Assembly: GCA_030620095.1 (NCBI GenBank)
Contig: JAUTXW010004484.1
Location: 712,709-776,708, forward strand
From: Kuschelorhynchus macadamiae
Lineage: Eukaryota > Arthropoda > Insecta > Coleoptera > Curculionidae
Length of the DNA: 64,000 nt
Reading direction: 5' to 3'
Under the pieces are notes generated by a model. That model ran no database searches. It saw nothing but the letters and a program-made list of their open reading frames with translations, and was not told the origin of the DNA. A program made the position numbers and the translations under genes. Positions 46,924 through 56,492 of the stretch are shown here, one piece after another. Positions within the stretch are counted from its first letter, which is position 1; every line of letters begins with the position of its first letter.

Positions 46924-47090
46924 GGTACGATAGCGCAATTGGTTAGAGCGATGGACTAGTGATCCAGAGGTGCGGGTTCGATCCCCGCTAATACTATAAC
47001 TTTTGCTGTTGATTATAAATATTTCTGAAAATATATCTTACAGTTTAAAAATAAACTGCTAAAATACTTCTATTCAATAATTTCTATAAC
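46924..47090 (+). repeat. tRNA-derived SINE with Thr-like head
   Basis: The head is GGTACGATAGCGCAATTGG (A box TAGCGCAATTGG), anticodon-arm TGGA-CTAGTGA-TCCA with AGT at the anticodon place, and T arm GCGGG-TTCGATC-CCCGC (B box GGTTCGATCC). Acceptor pairs at 3-4 positions are missing and no discriminator/CCA logic is kept, so it is a SINE rather than a tRNA gene. The AT-rich tail (AACTTTTGCTGTTGATTATA) is shared with 46619-46745. Confidence 0.75.
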
Positions 47091-47350
47091 ATTTCACTAT
47101 TCCGCAATATTGGATTTTTACCAAAATGTTACCAGGTCATCCTCGTATGATCCTTTGCAGCAAAATTTAAAGTCAATTGGGTTAATAGTTTTTTAGCTAT
47201 GCCTCCAACAGACAGACAGACCAACGGAATTGAGAAAACATGTTTTTCGGCATCTAGGGACACTGAAAGGTAAAGATTTGAAAAAATCTCTCAGGGTGTT
47301 TTTTTTTCACTATTACAATACATTCCTTTTACGAGGAATGTAAAAATATG
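47091..47350 (-). repeat. GGCGG-module repeat, end fragment
   Basis: Holds ATTGGATTTTTACCAAAATG, GACAGACAGACCAACGG, CATGTTTTTCGGCATCTAGG and the ATTCCTTTTACGAGGAATG end. Confidence 0.85.
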
Positions 47351-47575
47351 AAGGTTGCAATTAAAAATAAAATGTGATCCGATTAAACCGGAAGTGGTAT
47401 CAATGGGTTGGTCATATCAATGTTCTTGTAGATAACGGCCGTATACCACCAATAGTATAAATAAAGAAATAACGGGGATTCGACCAAAAAGTCTATATTA
47501 AATTTATTTTTTAATAAGCCAAGGTTTCGAAATAATTCATTTCATCTTCAGGGCTCTATCAATACCGTAATTGTC
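47351..47575 (-). mobile_element. Short PLE-type fragment with a hammerhead
   Basis: About 225 bp between two GGCGG fragments, holding the minus-strand hammerhead at 47517-47555. No frame. A size near that of the array units at 28351 suggests a single retrozyme-like unit of another subfamily. Confidence 0.5.
47517..47555 (-). ncRNA. Hammerhead ribozyme motif, canonical core
   Basis: On the minus strand, AGCC (stem I), CTGAAGA (47545-47551), T, stem II GAAAT/ATTTC around GAATT, GAAA, then CCTT, giving stem III A-[CC]-U with U as the cleavage base, then GGCT (stem I partner). All core bases are present and both stems pair perfectly. Confidence 0.75.
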
Positions 47576-48070
47576 AGACTTTTTTGGCCGCCATTTTATT
47601 CCACCATCTTGAATTCGTATCACAATTTGACCAGTTCGTTTCTATATCACACTTAATAGTTTTTTTCAGGTTTATTTTTTAAATAGTTTTTAAGCCGCCA
47701 CTTTGTTTCGCTATCTCGTGTTCGTACCAAATTTTTACCAGTTCATTCTTACGTAACACTTGATTTCAGGAATTTTTTAAAGATTTTCACTCCATTGTCT
47801 TCCGCCGTATTCGATTTTTTCCAAGATATTACCAGATCATCCCCATATGACAGTTAATATTTGACCAAAATTTGAAGTCAGTCGGTTAAGTAGTTTTTAG
47901 CTATGCCGCGAACAACCAGACAGAACGACAGAGAAACACATCTATAGACCGACGGAATTGAGAAAATATATTTTTTAGCATTTAGGGACCCTAAAACGTG
48001 AAGATATGTAAAAACCTGGGAGGGTAATTTATTCACGATTACCATAATTCCTCTCTCGAGGAAAGTAATA
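47576..48070 (-). repeat. GGCGG-module repeat
   Basis: GGCCGCCATTTTATTCCACC, AAGCCGCCACTTTGTTTCGC and AACAACCAGACAGAACGACAG tracts. The right end has CTCTCTCGAGGAAAG. Confidence 0.85.
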
Positions 48071-48669
48071 ACACATAACCCAATTACGCATTACCTATCA
48101 CTTTCAAAAACATTTAACCTTAACGCAATTTTTCTAAATCAAAAAGTTGATGCTTTTCATGAATCCAATTTACTTTAAAATGAGACGTGACTGGTCGTGT
48201 TCTTTTTTGCCAATTCGCTTTTATTAATGGACTGAAGCGCAACTTTGCACATGTTTTAGCGTTAACTCGCATTCATTTCGCTTGATTGGGAATTCATTTT
48301 GGTATTCTAATTATATTCTGTATCCAGCGACATTTGCCAGCGCTATCCGCCTACTCAGTTGCAGCCATCGATATTTAGAGCCGGAAATATTATTTAAGCT
48401 GCTTTAGTGGCAAACTAGTTAAAATTTGAATATATCATTCCAAAGTGGTTTGCATAGAGTTTATTTAAGTAATTTGGAGTAGAAATGTTTACCTTAATAA
48501 ACATATTTCTCAGTAATAATACGGGTTTATTATTAATTTTCTCTGGAAGCTTGAAATTTGACAGTTATGTTTTTGCTCAGATCAGCGAACAGCATCTTAC
48601 AGAAATGAATTTACACTGCTGTATTGCTCGACCTCAGATTTATTTTGCCCGAGTTAGAAATCGTCTCCA
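48071..48669. other. Unassigned sequence, less AT-biased
   Basis: No repeat match within the window. A frame from ATG 48485 ([20 protein letters not shown]) runs 61 codons before it enters (TA)n. It is hydrophobic at its start but not recognised. The GC-richer part at about 48180-48380 could be host sequence. Confidence 0.35.
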
Positions 48670-48670
48670 T

Positions 48671-48752
<82 letters not shown>

Positions 48753-48762
48753 CATATATATG

Positions 48763-48823
<61 letters not shown>
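48670..48823. repeat. (TA)n microsatellite
   Basis: TA run with TACATATA and TATTTATT interruptions. Directly abuts the PLE end at 48824. Confidence 0.98.
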
Positions 48824-48827
<4 letters not shown>

Positions 48828-48918
48828 ATTTTTACTCCTTCACGGATGGAAAAATACAATGTGTTTTCATTCCGGGTATACATCCGTTCACTATTGTCGT
48901 TCTGAAAAGAACAGTTTT

Positions 48919-48957
48919 GCTGACGTTTCGCCAAAATCACATTTGGCATTTTCGAAG
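48919..48957 (-). ncRNA. Hammerhead-like fold, decayed core (3' PLE repeat)
   Basis: On the minus strand, GCT (stem I), TCGAAAA, stem II GCCAAA/TTTTGGC, GAAA, CGTC, AGC (stem I partner). The core is far from CUGANGA, so activity is unlikely; the stems are conserved. Confidence 0.45.
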
Positions 48958-49029
48958 CTTTCTTTCTCGCGTCCGAATAGAGACAAAAGTGTTGGTGACT
49001 GCGACGCTTCCTTTTATACCCCCACTCGG

Positions 49030-51540
49030 GGCCGAAGGTTATATCTGCGCAGGCGTTGGTCGTTATTTATGTTTTCCGGATGGTGCTGTTGTTGTTGCGC
49101 TAATTGCGCTTGAGTTTTTGCGATTTTAGATTTGTCGATTATTGTCTTCCATACTGTTGATAGTTTTAATGATTAGTCCCTTTTATTCAAATCACCTTGC
49201 TTTTCAATTTCTATGGCTTCTCGGATTATTCTGGTCTTATAATGTTCTATATTGGCAATCTCCCTACACCCATCGAAATTTATTTTATGGCCGGTTTCCT
49301 GATGATGTAGGAATAAAGCTGAGGTTGTTTGTTTATTTCTGATGCTGAGTTTATGCTCTTCCACTCTTGATGATATTCGCCTGTTAGTTTGCCCTACGTA
49401 CAACTTTTCACAGTCCTGGCACGGAAGACTGTACACTCCGTGGTTTTCCAATTTGATTTTATCGTTTGGGTTTCCGAGTAGTTTACCTATAGTTGTTTGT
49501 GGCTTGTGTATTGTTTGTATGTTGTGTTTCATCAGAATTCTTCCGATTCTGTCTGTTGTGCCTTTTACATATGGTAAGACTACTCGTTGCTTTCCCGGTT
49601 CATATTTTTTGTTGTTCGTTGTTCGGGAAACCTGTGCATTAATAGCTTTCTCTATGGTGCGATTTGTGTAGCCATTTTTCTTTAAAGCACTAGATAGTAC
49701 CTTAAGTTCGTTTTGTCGCGTCTGTGTTTCAGTTAGTCGCACGGATCTAGATATTAGAGTATTTGCCACAGCTTGAATTTGTGCTGGGTGATGATGTGAT
49801 TTTGCATTTAAATATCTGTCTGTATGTGTTGGTTTTCTATACACGGTGTATTCGAAATGTCCGTTATGTAGTTTTGTGACCAAAACTTCTAAAAATGGTA
49901 GTTTGTTGTTTTCCTCTAACTCTAGAGTAAATTGTATTCTGGGGTGGATTGAATTTACGTGAGTCAAAAATTTTTCGAGCTCTGCATGACCATGTTGCCA
50001 TATAATAAATATGTCATCCACATAACGAATCCATAATTTGGGTTTTAAACTTGCTTTCTCAAGAGCTTCTTTCTCGAAGTATATCATAAATAAATTCGCG
50101 ACTATTGGTGATAGCGAGGACTCCATTGGAGCACCATCCATTTGTTTATACATTTGCCCGTTGAAAGAAAAATAAGTATTTTTGAGGCAATGCTCCGAGA
50201 GTTCTATTATATGTGCCTGGAAATCCTTCATAGCAATCTTGTCCAATGCTTCGTCGATGGAAATACTGGGATATAACGATTTGACATCTAGGCTTGCTAT
50301 GATATCGTTTTTTTCAAGGACGATATCTCGTATAATTCGAGTGAAATGCTCCGAGTTTTTTACAAATGAATCAGCTTTTTCTACAGTTGGTTGCATAATT
50401 TCAGAAAGGTATTTCAGCACTAACAATAGGTCTGATAGGCGCCCCTGGTTTGTGTATTTTTGGTAAACCATAGAGTTTAGGACATCTGCTCGACTTTTCC
50501 CGTGGTATGATTTTTTGTTGAATTTCGGGGTTTATTGGTGAACTTTTTATTTTATTTTTAGTTATTTTTTCTAGATACGTTGTCGGGTCCCTTGGAACAG
50601 GCCTATAACAATTGTCTTGTAGGATATCCTACATTTTTTGTACGTAATCTTGAGTATTCATAACCACAGTTGCGTTTCCTTTATCTGCTGGAAGGATTGT
50701 GATGTCTTTATTTTTTCGAAGGTTTATTAGGGCCCTTTGTTCAGTGGCATTTAGGTTTAGTTTTGGTGTTTTGCTTGATCTTAAAATTCTTGCCACCTCT
50801 TGTCGAATCTCCTCTGCTTTTGTTTCTTCAGAGGAGTCAAGGACAGCTTCCACTCCAGCTATTATTTCTTCTTTAGGGATTTCCTTAGGAGATATCGCAA
50901 AATTAAAACCCTTACTCAGTACGGATTTTTCACTTTCTGAGAGACTCTAGGATGAAAAATTATGTACTAATTTATCGACGTCTACTGATGATCTTTGTGG
51001 CTGACTCGACTTTCTTAGAAGATTGTCATACTTTTTCGAAAGTTTATCTGTCTTAATATTCTTATTTGTTTCTGTTCGCCAAAAAGCCAAAGTTTCTATG
51101 CGATTCCACAATAAAGGGTGAATGATGTTACTGAGTTTAAGGTATAACTTTAAAAGTTCTTTCTCTGTCTCGGCTAGTTGTTTTCTAGTTTGATGGATTT
51201 GTTCTTTTAATAACGCCTTACTAGCATTTTGAAGTATGGGGTTAGTTTTTCTAGTTTTAGTATGATACGACAACCGTGTAAAAGTAGGAAGTAAATCGCT
51301 GTCACGACACTTAATTTGAAAGGTTAGATCACATAAAAGATTATTTTTCTTACCTCTCAGTTTCTCATACATCTTGATTGTCTTGAAAATCTCCTCCCCG
51401 TAGAGGTGTATAGTGTTGATTTTTACTCCTTCACGGATGGAAAAATACAATGTGTTTTCATTCCGGGTGTACATCCGTTCACTACTGTCGTTCTGAAAAG
51501 AACAGTTTTGCTGACGTTTCGCCAAAATAACATTTGGCAT
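49030..51540 (-). pseudogene. PLE reverse transcriptase-GIY-YIG endonuclease, few lesions
   Basis: Starting with [11 protein letters not shown] at 51540, about 840 codons run leftward. The N-terminal domain is coiled-coil-rich (KEQIHQTRKQLAETEKELL). ITILPADKGNATVVMNTQDY and LYGLPKIHKPGAPIRPIVS lead into the reverse transcriptase, with DIIASLDVKSLYPSI, MDGAPMESSLSPIVANLFM and WIRYVDDIFIIW (catalytic DD near 50020). KLPFLEVLVT and YRKPTHTDRYLN follow. The endonuclease has GVYSLPCQDCEKLYVGQTNR and RVEEHKLSIRN. Lesions are in-frame TAG codons near 50947 and 50629 and a frameshift near 50410. The stop of the last block is at 49173. Most of the catalytic residues survive. Confidence 0.88.
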
Positions 51541-52390
51541 TTTCGAAGCTTTTTTTCTCGCGTCCGAATAGAGACTGAAGTGTTGGTGACTGCGATGCTT
51601 CCTTTTATACCCCCACTCGGGGCCGAAGGTTTTCCGGATGGTGCTGTTGTTGTTGCGCTAATTGCGCTTGAGTTTTTGCGATTTTAGATTTGCCGATTAT
51701 TGTCTTCCATACTGTTGGTAGTTTCGTCCCTTTTATTCAAATCACCTTGCTTTTCAATTTCTATGATTTTCTTCTTCTCGGATTATTCTGGTCTTATAAT
51801 GTTCTGTATTGGCAATCTCCCTACACCCATCGAAATTTATTTTATGGCCGGTTTCCTGATGATGTAGGAATAAAGCTGAGGTTGTTTGTTTATTTCTGAT
51901 GCTGAGTTTATGCTCTTCCACTCTTGCTGATATTCGCCTGTTAGTTTGCCCTACATACAACTTTTGACAGTCCTGGCACGGAATACTGTTCACTCCGTGG
52001 TTTTCCAGTTTGATTTTATCTTTTGGGTTTCCGAGTAGTTTACCTATAGTTGTTTGTGGCTTGTGTATTGTTTGTATGTTGTGTTTCCTCAGAATTCTTC
52101 CGATTCTGTCTTTTACATATGGTAAGACTACTCGTTGCTTTCCCGGTTCATATTTTTTGTTTTTCGGGGGTCGGGAAACCTGTGCATTAATAGCTTTCTC
52201 TATGGTGCGATTTGTGTAGTCATTTTTCTTTAAAGCACTAGATATTACCTTAAGTTCGTTTTGTCTCGTCTGTGTTTCAGTTAGTCGCACGGATCTAGAT
52301 ATTAGAGTATTTGCCACAGCTTGAATTTGTGCTGGGTGATGATGTGATTTTGCATTTAAATATCTGTCTGTATGTGTTGGTTTTCTATCC
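51405..52390 (-). pseudogene. Upstream PLE repeat copy, 5'-truncated endonuclease region
   Basis: Minus-strand open frame 52416-51754 encodes RKPTHTDRYLNAKSHHHPAQ through the GIY-YIG domain (GVNSIPCQDCQKLYVGQTNR), ending EEENHRN. It is the same part as 49173-49845 but starts abruptly at a fusion to the TTCACGG terminus at 52395. It lacks the reverse transcriptase and includes its own 3' region and hammerhead-like fold at 51510-51549. It would act as the pseudo-LTR leader of the downstream copy. Confidence 0.85.
51509..51548 (-). ncRNA. Hammerhead-like fold, decayed core (5' PLE repeat)
   Basis: Copy of the fold at 48919; stem II is GCCAAA with TTTTGGC, and GAAA and CGTC are kept. Confidence 0.45.
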
Positions 52391-52410
52391 ACCCGTGAAG
52401 GAGTAAAAAT

Positions 52411-52414
<4 letters not shown>

Positions 52415-52451
<37 letters not shown>
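52415..52451. repeat. (TA)n microsatellite
   Basis: Short TA run between two PLE-derived segments. Confidence 0.97.
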
Positions 52452-52454
<3 letters not shown>

Positions 52455-52800
52455 TGTTCTTAAACCATACCTTATACTAAAAGTTTTAATTTTTCTTGGG
52501 TATAGGTTTAATTAATGAAACTTTTTTTGCCTGCAACTAGCTCGACGTTTCGCTTCTTGTTTGAAGCATTTTCAAGAGCATTTTATTGCATGTCTAAAAA
52601 TATACATAATAGATGGATTAGCACTTTTCAACAAACATTCATAATACTTAACTATTGAATAATTAATTAATTAAAATATTTTTGTACTCACAACATTTAA
52701 TAAAACAACTATAGCGTAAATTATTAAAATACATTTTATATGTATCTTACCTTGAAAACGACAATATTATTTTAGTAATAATTTTGATGTTCTGAATGTT
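52452..52800 (-). mobile_element. PLE-end fragment of a different subfamily
   Basis: Starts CACTGTTCTTAAACCATACC and continues TTCTTGGGTATAGGTTT, the mirror of 46464-46541. Contains a hammerhead-like fold at 52540-52579. No frame. Confidence 0.6.
52540..52579 (-). ncRNA. Hammerhead-like fold with perfect stems, UUGAAAA core
   Basis: On the minus strand, GCTC (stem I), TTGAAAA, T, stem II GCTTC/GAAGC around AAACAA, GAAA, CGTC, GAGC (stem I partner). Both stems pair perfectly; C3 and G8 are changed. Confidence 0.55.
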
Positions 52801-53180
52801 TTAACCGATGGGTGAGATCTATATAAATTCCGTAATTATAAAAACCATTATCTCGATTTTTTTTACCTATGTATTTTGGTATACAGTGGATGGCTGAAAA
52901 CATGTATAATTGTAAATAAACAATGGATACGGTCAAATGTCTCAAAAGCACTCAACCGATCTGAACCATATGTGGTGATTAGGCATTACCGAATTCTCCC
53001 GACCCTTTGGTGCATAGCGCAATGTTGACAGATTTTCAGTTTTTCGGCAAACTGATCTAACTTTTTTTTCAGATCAAATGATATATTTTTTTTAAGCGTG
53101 ATTTATTCCTCGTATTATCTTTAGTATAACTCCAAAATTGTAAACTTTTATCTTGATCCCTTAACTAAAACTAAAATAAT
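52801..53180. other. Unassigned sequence
   Basis: AT-rich, no recognised frame. It probably belongs to the mariner remnant to its right. Confidence 0.35.
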
Positions 53181-53332
53181 CTAATGTTGTCCTTCTACAA
53201 CTTGACGGTATCCTAAACGTTCAATAATTTCTCGAATAGTGTTTTGGATTCCTTCCATGGGTATTCCTTCTATTTCAGCTCTAATCCTTCCCATTAGAAC
53301 TTCAAGGTTTCCGGGCTTCATTATATCATAGT
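53181..53332 (-). pseudogene. Mariner transposase C-terminal tail
   Basis: About 46 residues on the minus strand (NLEVLMGRIRAEIEGIPMEG, IQNTIREIIERLGYRQVVEG) resemble the C-terminal 'p.e.i...i..v..R...C....G' segment of Tc1/mariner transposases. The rest is absent, cut by the (TA)n at 53333. Confidence 0.55.
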
Positions 53333-53354
53333 TATATATATGTATATATATATA
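53333..53354. repeat. (TA)n microsatellite, left flank of the mariner
   Basis: TA tract that continues at 55462-55509 on the far side of the mariner, i.e. the insertion split one microsatellite. Confidence 0.95.
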
Positions 53355-53810
53355 TACAAGGGTGGCCCAACGAAAAGGTCCCACCCTTATTTATGACTTT
53401 CCTGGTATATTTTGGGAAAAACGCTTGGACACGTCAATTTTGATTTTTAGGGGGACGTCTTTTCATGTATGATTGTATAATACAGGGTGTTCCAAAAATA
53501 AGATATCGCATTACACTTGACATTTTTAAATGGAAACCCCCAATTTTTTTTCTATTTTTGGATTCTCCAGGAAGTTTTTAGTAACTTTTGTATAATAGAG
53601 TTTATACCTATCTTCAACCATTTTGAAGTTTTTTTAATTTTTTTTATAAAATTCGCCTCATTTAATTTAGTACTGATAATACGGAAAAAAATAATAATCA
53701 CCGATACCAGCAAGAAATTTAGCATCCGTCAATGTCATCGTAAATCATAGAACAACTTTATCTTTGATTTGAAATCGTTAAGTTGCCTAGTTCTATTATA
53801 ATATTTTGCA

Positions 53811-54890
53811 ATGATTTATTCAATTCAAGAAAGGGTCGAAATAACGAAACTGTATTATCAAAACGGAAGCATTGCAAGAGCTACCGCCCGGTTGTTTAAT
53901 GCGTTACATCCAGACAAAAATATTAACCATAAGTATGTGGCTAAATTAATAAGAAAATTTGAAGCAACTGGATCTGTATCTAATATTCGCCGGAATCAGG
54001 AAAATCGTCCAAGTAGAAATGAAGCCAGAGAAATAGCAGTTTTGGGACACGTGGCTCTTGACAACACCCAAAGTACTCGTGGTCTGGCTACTTCTTCAGG
54101 ATTTACACGCTCAACAGTGCAAAGAATTTTGAAATCCTATAAATTTCACCCGTACAAAACTAAACTTGTCCATGAGCTTAATGAAGACGATTATGATAGA
54201 AGGTTGGAGTTTTGCGAATTAATGACACAACGTTTGAACAATAACCCAAATTTGTTATTTAACATTTGTTTTTCGGATGAATGTACCTTCTATTTACATG
54301 GTGCTGTAAATAGACATAATTGTCGATATTGGAGCGACTCGAATCCACATTTGTTTCGAGAGGTACATTCGCAATACCCACAAAAAATTAATGTCTGGGC
54401 CGGCATTTTCGGAAATCATATTGTAGGACCTTTCTTTATTCCTGGAAACTTGACGGGGGAGTTGTACTTGGACATGTTGGAAAATACAATAGAGCCACGA
54501 ATAACCGAAATAATAGAAAATGAGGTTAATTATAATGAAAATTTTCTTCATTTCCAACAAGATGGTGCACCACCGCACTATGTAGCTCCAGTACGACAGT
54601 TTTTGGACACCCATTTCCCAAATCAGTGGATCGGACGGCGCGGCCCCATTGAGTGGCCACCAAGGTCTCCGGACTTGAGTCCTTTAGATTACTTTCTTTG
54701 GGGACATATAAAAAGTAAGGTTTTTAGTACGAAGCCAGACTCCATCCAAGATCTTCGGGAGCGGATCACGGCGGAATGCAGACAAATAACTCCAGAAATG
54801 TGTGAAAATGTTAGGAATAGATTTGAGCAAAATATTTATTATTGCATGGAGGTAAACGGACACCACTTTCAACATTTATTACCACATTGA
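53811..54890 (+). CDS. Tc1/mariner-superfamily transposase, DD41D (rosa-like)
   Basis: This 359-residue frame is uninterrupted. It would bind the element's terminal repeats in the nucleus and catalyse cut-and-paste transposition to TA sites. Residues ~1-60 form a helix-turn-helix (ERVEITKLYYQNGSIARATA). A second, with SGFTRSTVQRILKSYKFHPY, lies near 95-120. The catalytic triad is visible: FSDECTFYLHG, HFQQDGAPPHYV and PPRSPDLSPLDYFLWG, with 41 residues between the second and third aspartates, the DD41D spacing reported for rosa-type elements. The WGHIK and C-terminal NGHHFQHLL motifs are present. ATG 53811 is the first in frame and sits just inside the left arm. It is the only complete transposase in the window, so it could serve related non-autonomous copies. 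Confidence 0.92.
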   Translation: MIYSIQERVEITKLYYQNGSIARATARLFNALHPDKNINHKYVAKLIRKFEATGSVSNIRRNQENRPSRNEAREIAVLGHVALDNTQSTRGLATSSGFTRSTVQRILKSYKFHPYKTKLVHELNEDDYDRRLEFCELMTQRLNNNPNLLFNICFSDECTFYLHGAVNRHNCRYWSDSNPHLFREVHSQYPQKINVWAGIFGNHIVGPFFIPGNLTGELYLDMLENTIEPRITEIIENEVNYNENFLHFQQDGAPPHYVAPVRQFLDTHFPNQWIGRRGPIEWPPRSPDLSPLDYFLWGHIKSKVFSTKPDSIQDLRERITAECRQITPEMCENVRNRFEQNIYYCMEVNGHHFQHLLPH

Positions 54891-54969
54891 CTTTTTGACA
54901 CATTGTAGCTAAGTAACTAATTTTTGTTTAAATTTTAATGTGAATGTAAAACTGTAAATGGTTTAGTGT

Positions 54970-55280
54970 TCCTGATTCCGGCGAATATTAGATACAGATC
55001 TAGTTGCTTCAAATTTTCTTATTAATTTAGCCACATACTTATGGTTAATATTTTTGACTGAATGTAACGTATTAAACAACCGGGCAGTAGCCCTTGCAAT
55101 GTTTCCGTTTTGATAATAAAGTTTCGTTATTTTGACCCTTTCTTGAATTTAATTTATCAATACTTGATATTATTCAATTATTCAAATAACTTCAAAATGG
55201 TTGAAGATAGGTATAAACTCTATTATACAAAAGTTACTAAAAACTTCCTGGAGAATCCAAAAATAGAAAAAAAATTGGGG
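54970..55280 (-). pseudogene. Inverted copy of the transposase 5' coding region in the right arm
   Basis: On the minus strand, about 62 codons (IQERVKITKLYYQNGN to SVSNIRRNQEH) repeat the transposase N-terminus with a few substitutions. The ATG and about 150 bp upstream are deleted; a TAA precedes the first matching codon. It therefore has no obvious start of its own. A transcript that passes the stop at 54890 would run through it antisense and could fold back on the 5' part of the same RNA. Confidence 0.85.
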
Positions 55281-55459
55281 GTTTCCATTTAAAAATGTCA
55301 AGTGTAATGCGATATCTTATTTTTGGAACACCCTGTATTATACAATCATACATGAAAAGACGTCCCCCTAAAAATCAAAATTGACGTGTCCAAGCGTTTT
55401 TCCCAAAATATACCAGGAAAGTCATAAATAAGGGTGGGACCTTTTCGTTGGGCCACCTG

Positions 55460-55461
<2 letters not shown>

Positions 55462-55509
<48 letters not shown>
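55462..55509. repeat. (TA)n microsatellite, right flank of the mariner
   Basis: Continuation of the tract split at 53355. Confidence 0.97.
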
Positions 55510-55513
<4 letters not shown>

Positions 55514-55995
55514 ATAAATAAACTACTCCATACATAAAACCCTGTACATTTCAGTATGATCATAAACCCAAACTCGGTACACCAATAAAAATCTAAGTAA
55601 ATATTAAAAAAAAAAAAGAAAAAATTTGTCTCGTTTTTATCTACTAGAATTCCAGACGTGTCGAAATTATTGCAATCGCAAAACTTCGTAAAACTGACAT
55701 GTTTCCAAGGTACGTACTCTGTATAATATTAATGTTGTTTTAAATGTATTTTTGTGTTCATGATCATAGTTTGTTTTAAATGTAATGTTTTTTTGAGTGA
55801 TGTTTTTTCAATAATGTTTTTACCAATTTAATTACTAACTATACATGTTTTTATTGTAGAAAATAAATATCTTGAAAAAGCTCAATATAATGAGCGAAAC
55901 GTCGATTAAATTATAGTTTTACTTCTCAATGAGCTAACCTATGACCAAGAAAATAATTAACAAAATATTTATATATGGTTAAAGAAAAAAAAACG

Positions 55996-55998
<3 letters not shown>
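55510..55998 (+). mobile_element. PLE-end or retrozyme-like fragment
   Basis: About 490 bp between (TA)n tracts, without a frame, with a hammerhead-like fold at 55869-55906 and ACCAAGAAAATAATTAAC near its edge, like other PLE ends. Confidence 0.55.
55869..55906 (+). ncRNA. Hammerhead-like fold, UUGAAAA core
   Basis: ATC (stem I), TTGAAAA, A, stem II GCTC/GAGC around AATATAAT, GAAA, CGTC, GAT (stem I partner). Same core variant as 52540, with different stem bases. Confidence 0.55.
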
Positions 55999-56042
<44 letters not shown>

Positions 56043-56043
56043 C

Positions 56044-56088
<45 letters not shown>
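55999..56088. repeat. (TA)n microsatellite, left flank of the errantivirus
   Basis: Two TA runs separated by TTTACATATG. The retroelement starts at 56089 and the tract continues at 63709. Confidence 0.97.
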
Positions 56089-56092
<4 letters not shown>

Positions 56093-56451
56093 ATCTCACT
56101 ATTTGAAAAATTCACTTTTTAAAAAAACACTTTTTATTAAAATAAAATAAAACAATATGTTCACAACTTTGGAAATCAAATGGACATTAATTATTGTTAC
56201 AACTTAAAAGAATAATATTATACTGTTTTTAATAAAATCTACATAGTCTATTTATATTAAAAATCTTGCTGAGGTACGTGGGAAACCGGCAAGCATCCGC
56301 TGGCTTCCATGGAGACTGCTGACGGTGTTTGAGCGTACTGTCGCAATTCTTGGAAACTGCTGATGTTGGTTTCTGTGAATGACGCAACTGTGTGATAATA
56401 TGTGGCGACATTCTGGAGGCACGTGGAAGGTCATGGGAAACGGATATAACA
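56089..56451 (-). repeat. 3' LTR (363 bp)
   Basis: Begins and ends with TGTTAT/ATAACA (TG...CA). Near-identical to 63348-63708. Confidence 0.95.
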
Positions 56452-56466
56452 GCTTCCCCTTTTAGT
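56452..56466 (-). promoter_or_regulatory. Polypurine tract
   Basis: On the minus strand, AAAAGGGGAAGC lies directly before the 3' LTR. It primes plus-strand DNA synthesis. Confidence 0.88.
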
Positions 56467-56492
56467 GAAAAGTTGGTGCTTTGCAGCTACTT

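Larger units (their letters stand above)
48824..52414 (-). mobile_element. Penelope-like element with ~1-kb direct repeats
   Basis: The minus-strand copy has a direct repeat: 48824-49845 and 51405-52390 are near identical, each covering the endonuclease C-terminal coding region, 3' region and hammerhead-like fold. The full reading frame lies between. The outer edges are inverted short repeats (GTTGATTTTTACTCCTTCAC at 48824; its mirror at 52393-52414), both against (TA)n. This is the pseudo-LTR layout of PLEs, where a 5'-truncated copy precedes a full one. Confidence 0.85.
53355..55461 (+). mobile_element. DD41D mariner with intact transposase and very long arms
   Basis: The ends are TACAAGGGTGGCCCAACG and the mirror CGTTGGGCCACCTGTA, each with TA. 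The first ~300 bp of each arm look almost identical by eye. An inner TACAGGGTGTTCC lies 126 bp inside the left end and is mirrored on the right. The left arm (to 54001) includes the promoter side and first ~62 codons of the transposase. The right arm (54970-55461) carries an inverted copy of the same coding part, lacking about 150 bp around the ATG. Confidence 0.9.

Noticed and set aside
46924..46996. A tRNA-Thr gene
   Set aside because: A and B boxes and the anticodon arm look good, but acceptor-stem pairing fails at several positions and the downstream tail is shared with another copy, so it is a SINE head.
49342..50466. Plus-strand reading frames over the PLE (49342-49671, 50182-50466, 50699-50950, 51406-51687)
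   Set aside because: They lie antisense to the recognised minus-strand PLE gene and have no similarity of their own.
48824..52390. An LTR retrotransposon with ~1-kb LTRs
   Set aside because: The repeats contain the end of the coding region with a GIY-YIG domain, there is no primer site or polypurine tract, and the reverse transcriptase is Penelope-type.
54294..54614. Minus-strand frames over the mariner transposase (54294-54614, 54684-54875)
   Set aside because: Antisense shadows of the intact transposase.
56229..56434. 60-residue frames within both LTRs (56229-56434, 63486-63709)
   Set aside because: Identical in both LTRs only because the LTRs are copies; no known LTR-encoded product in this family.
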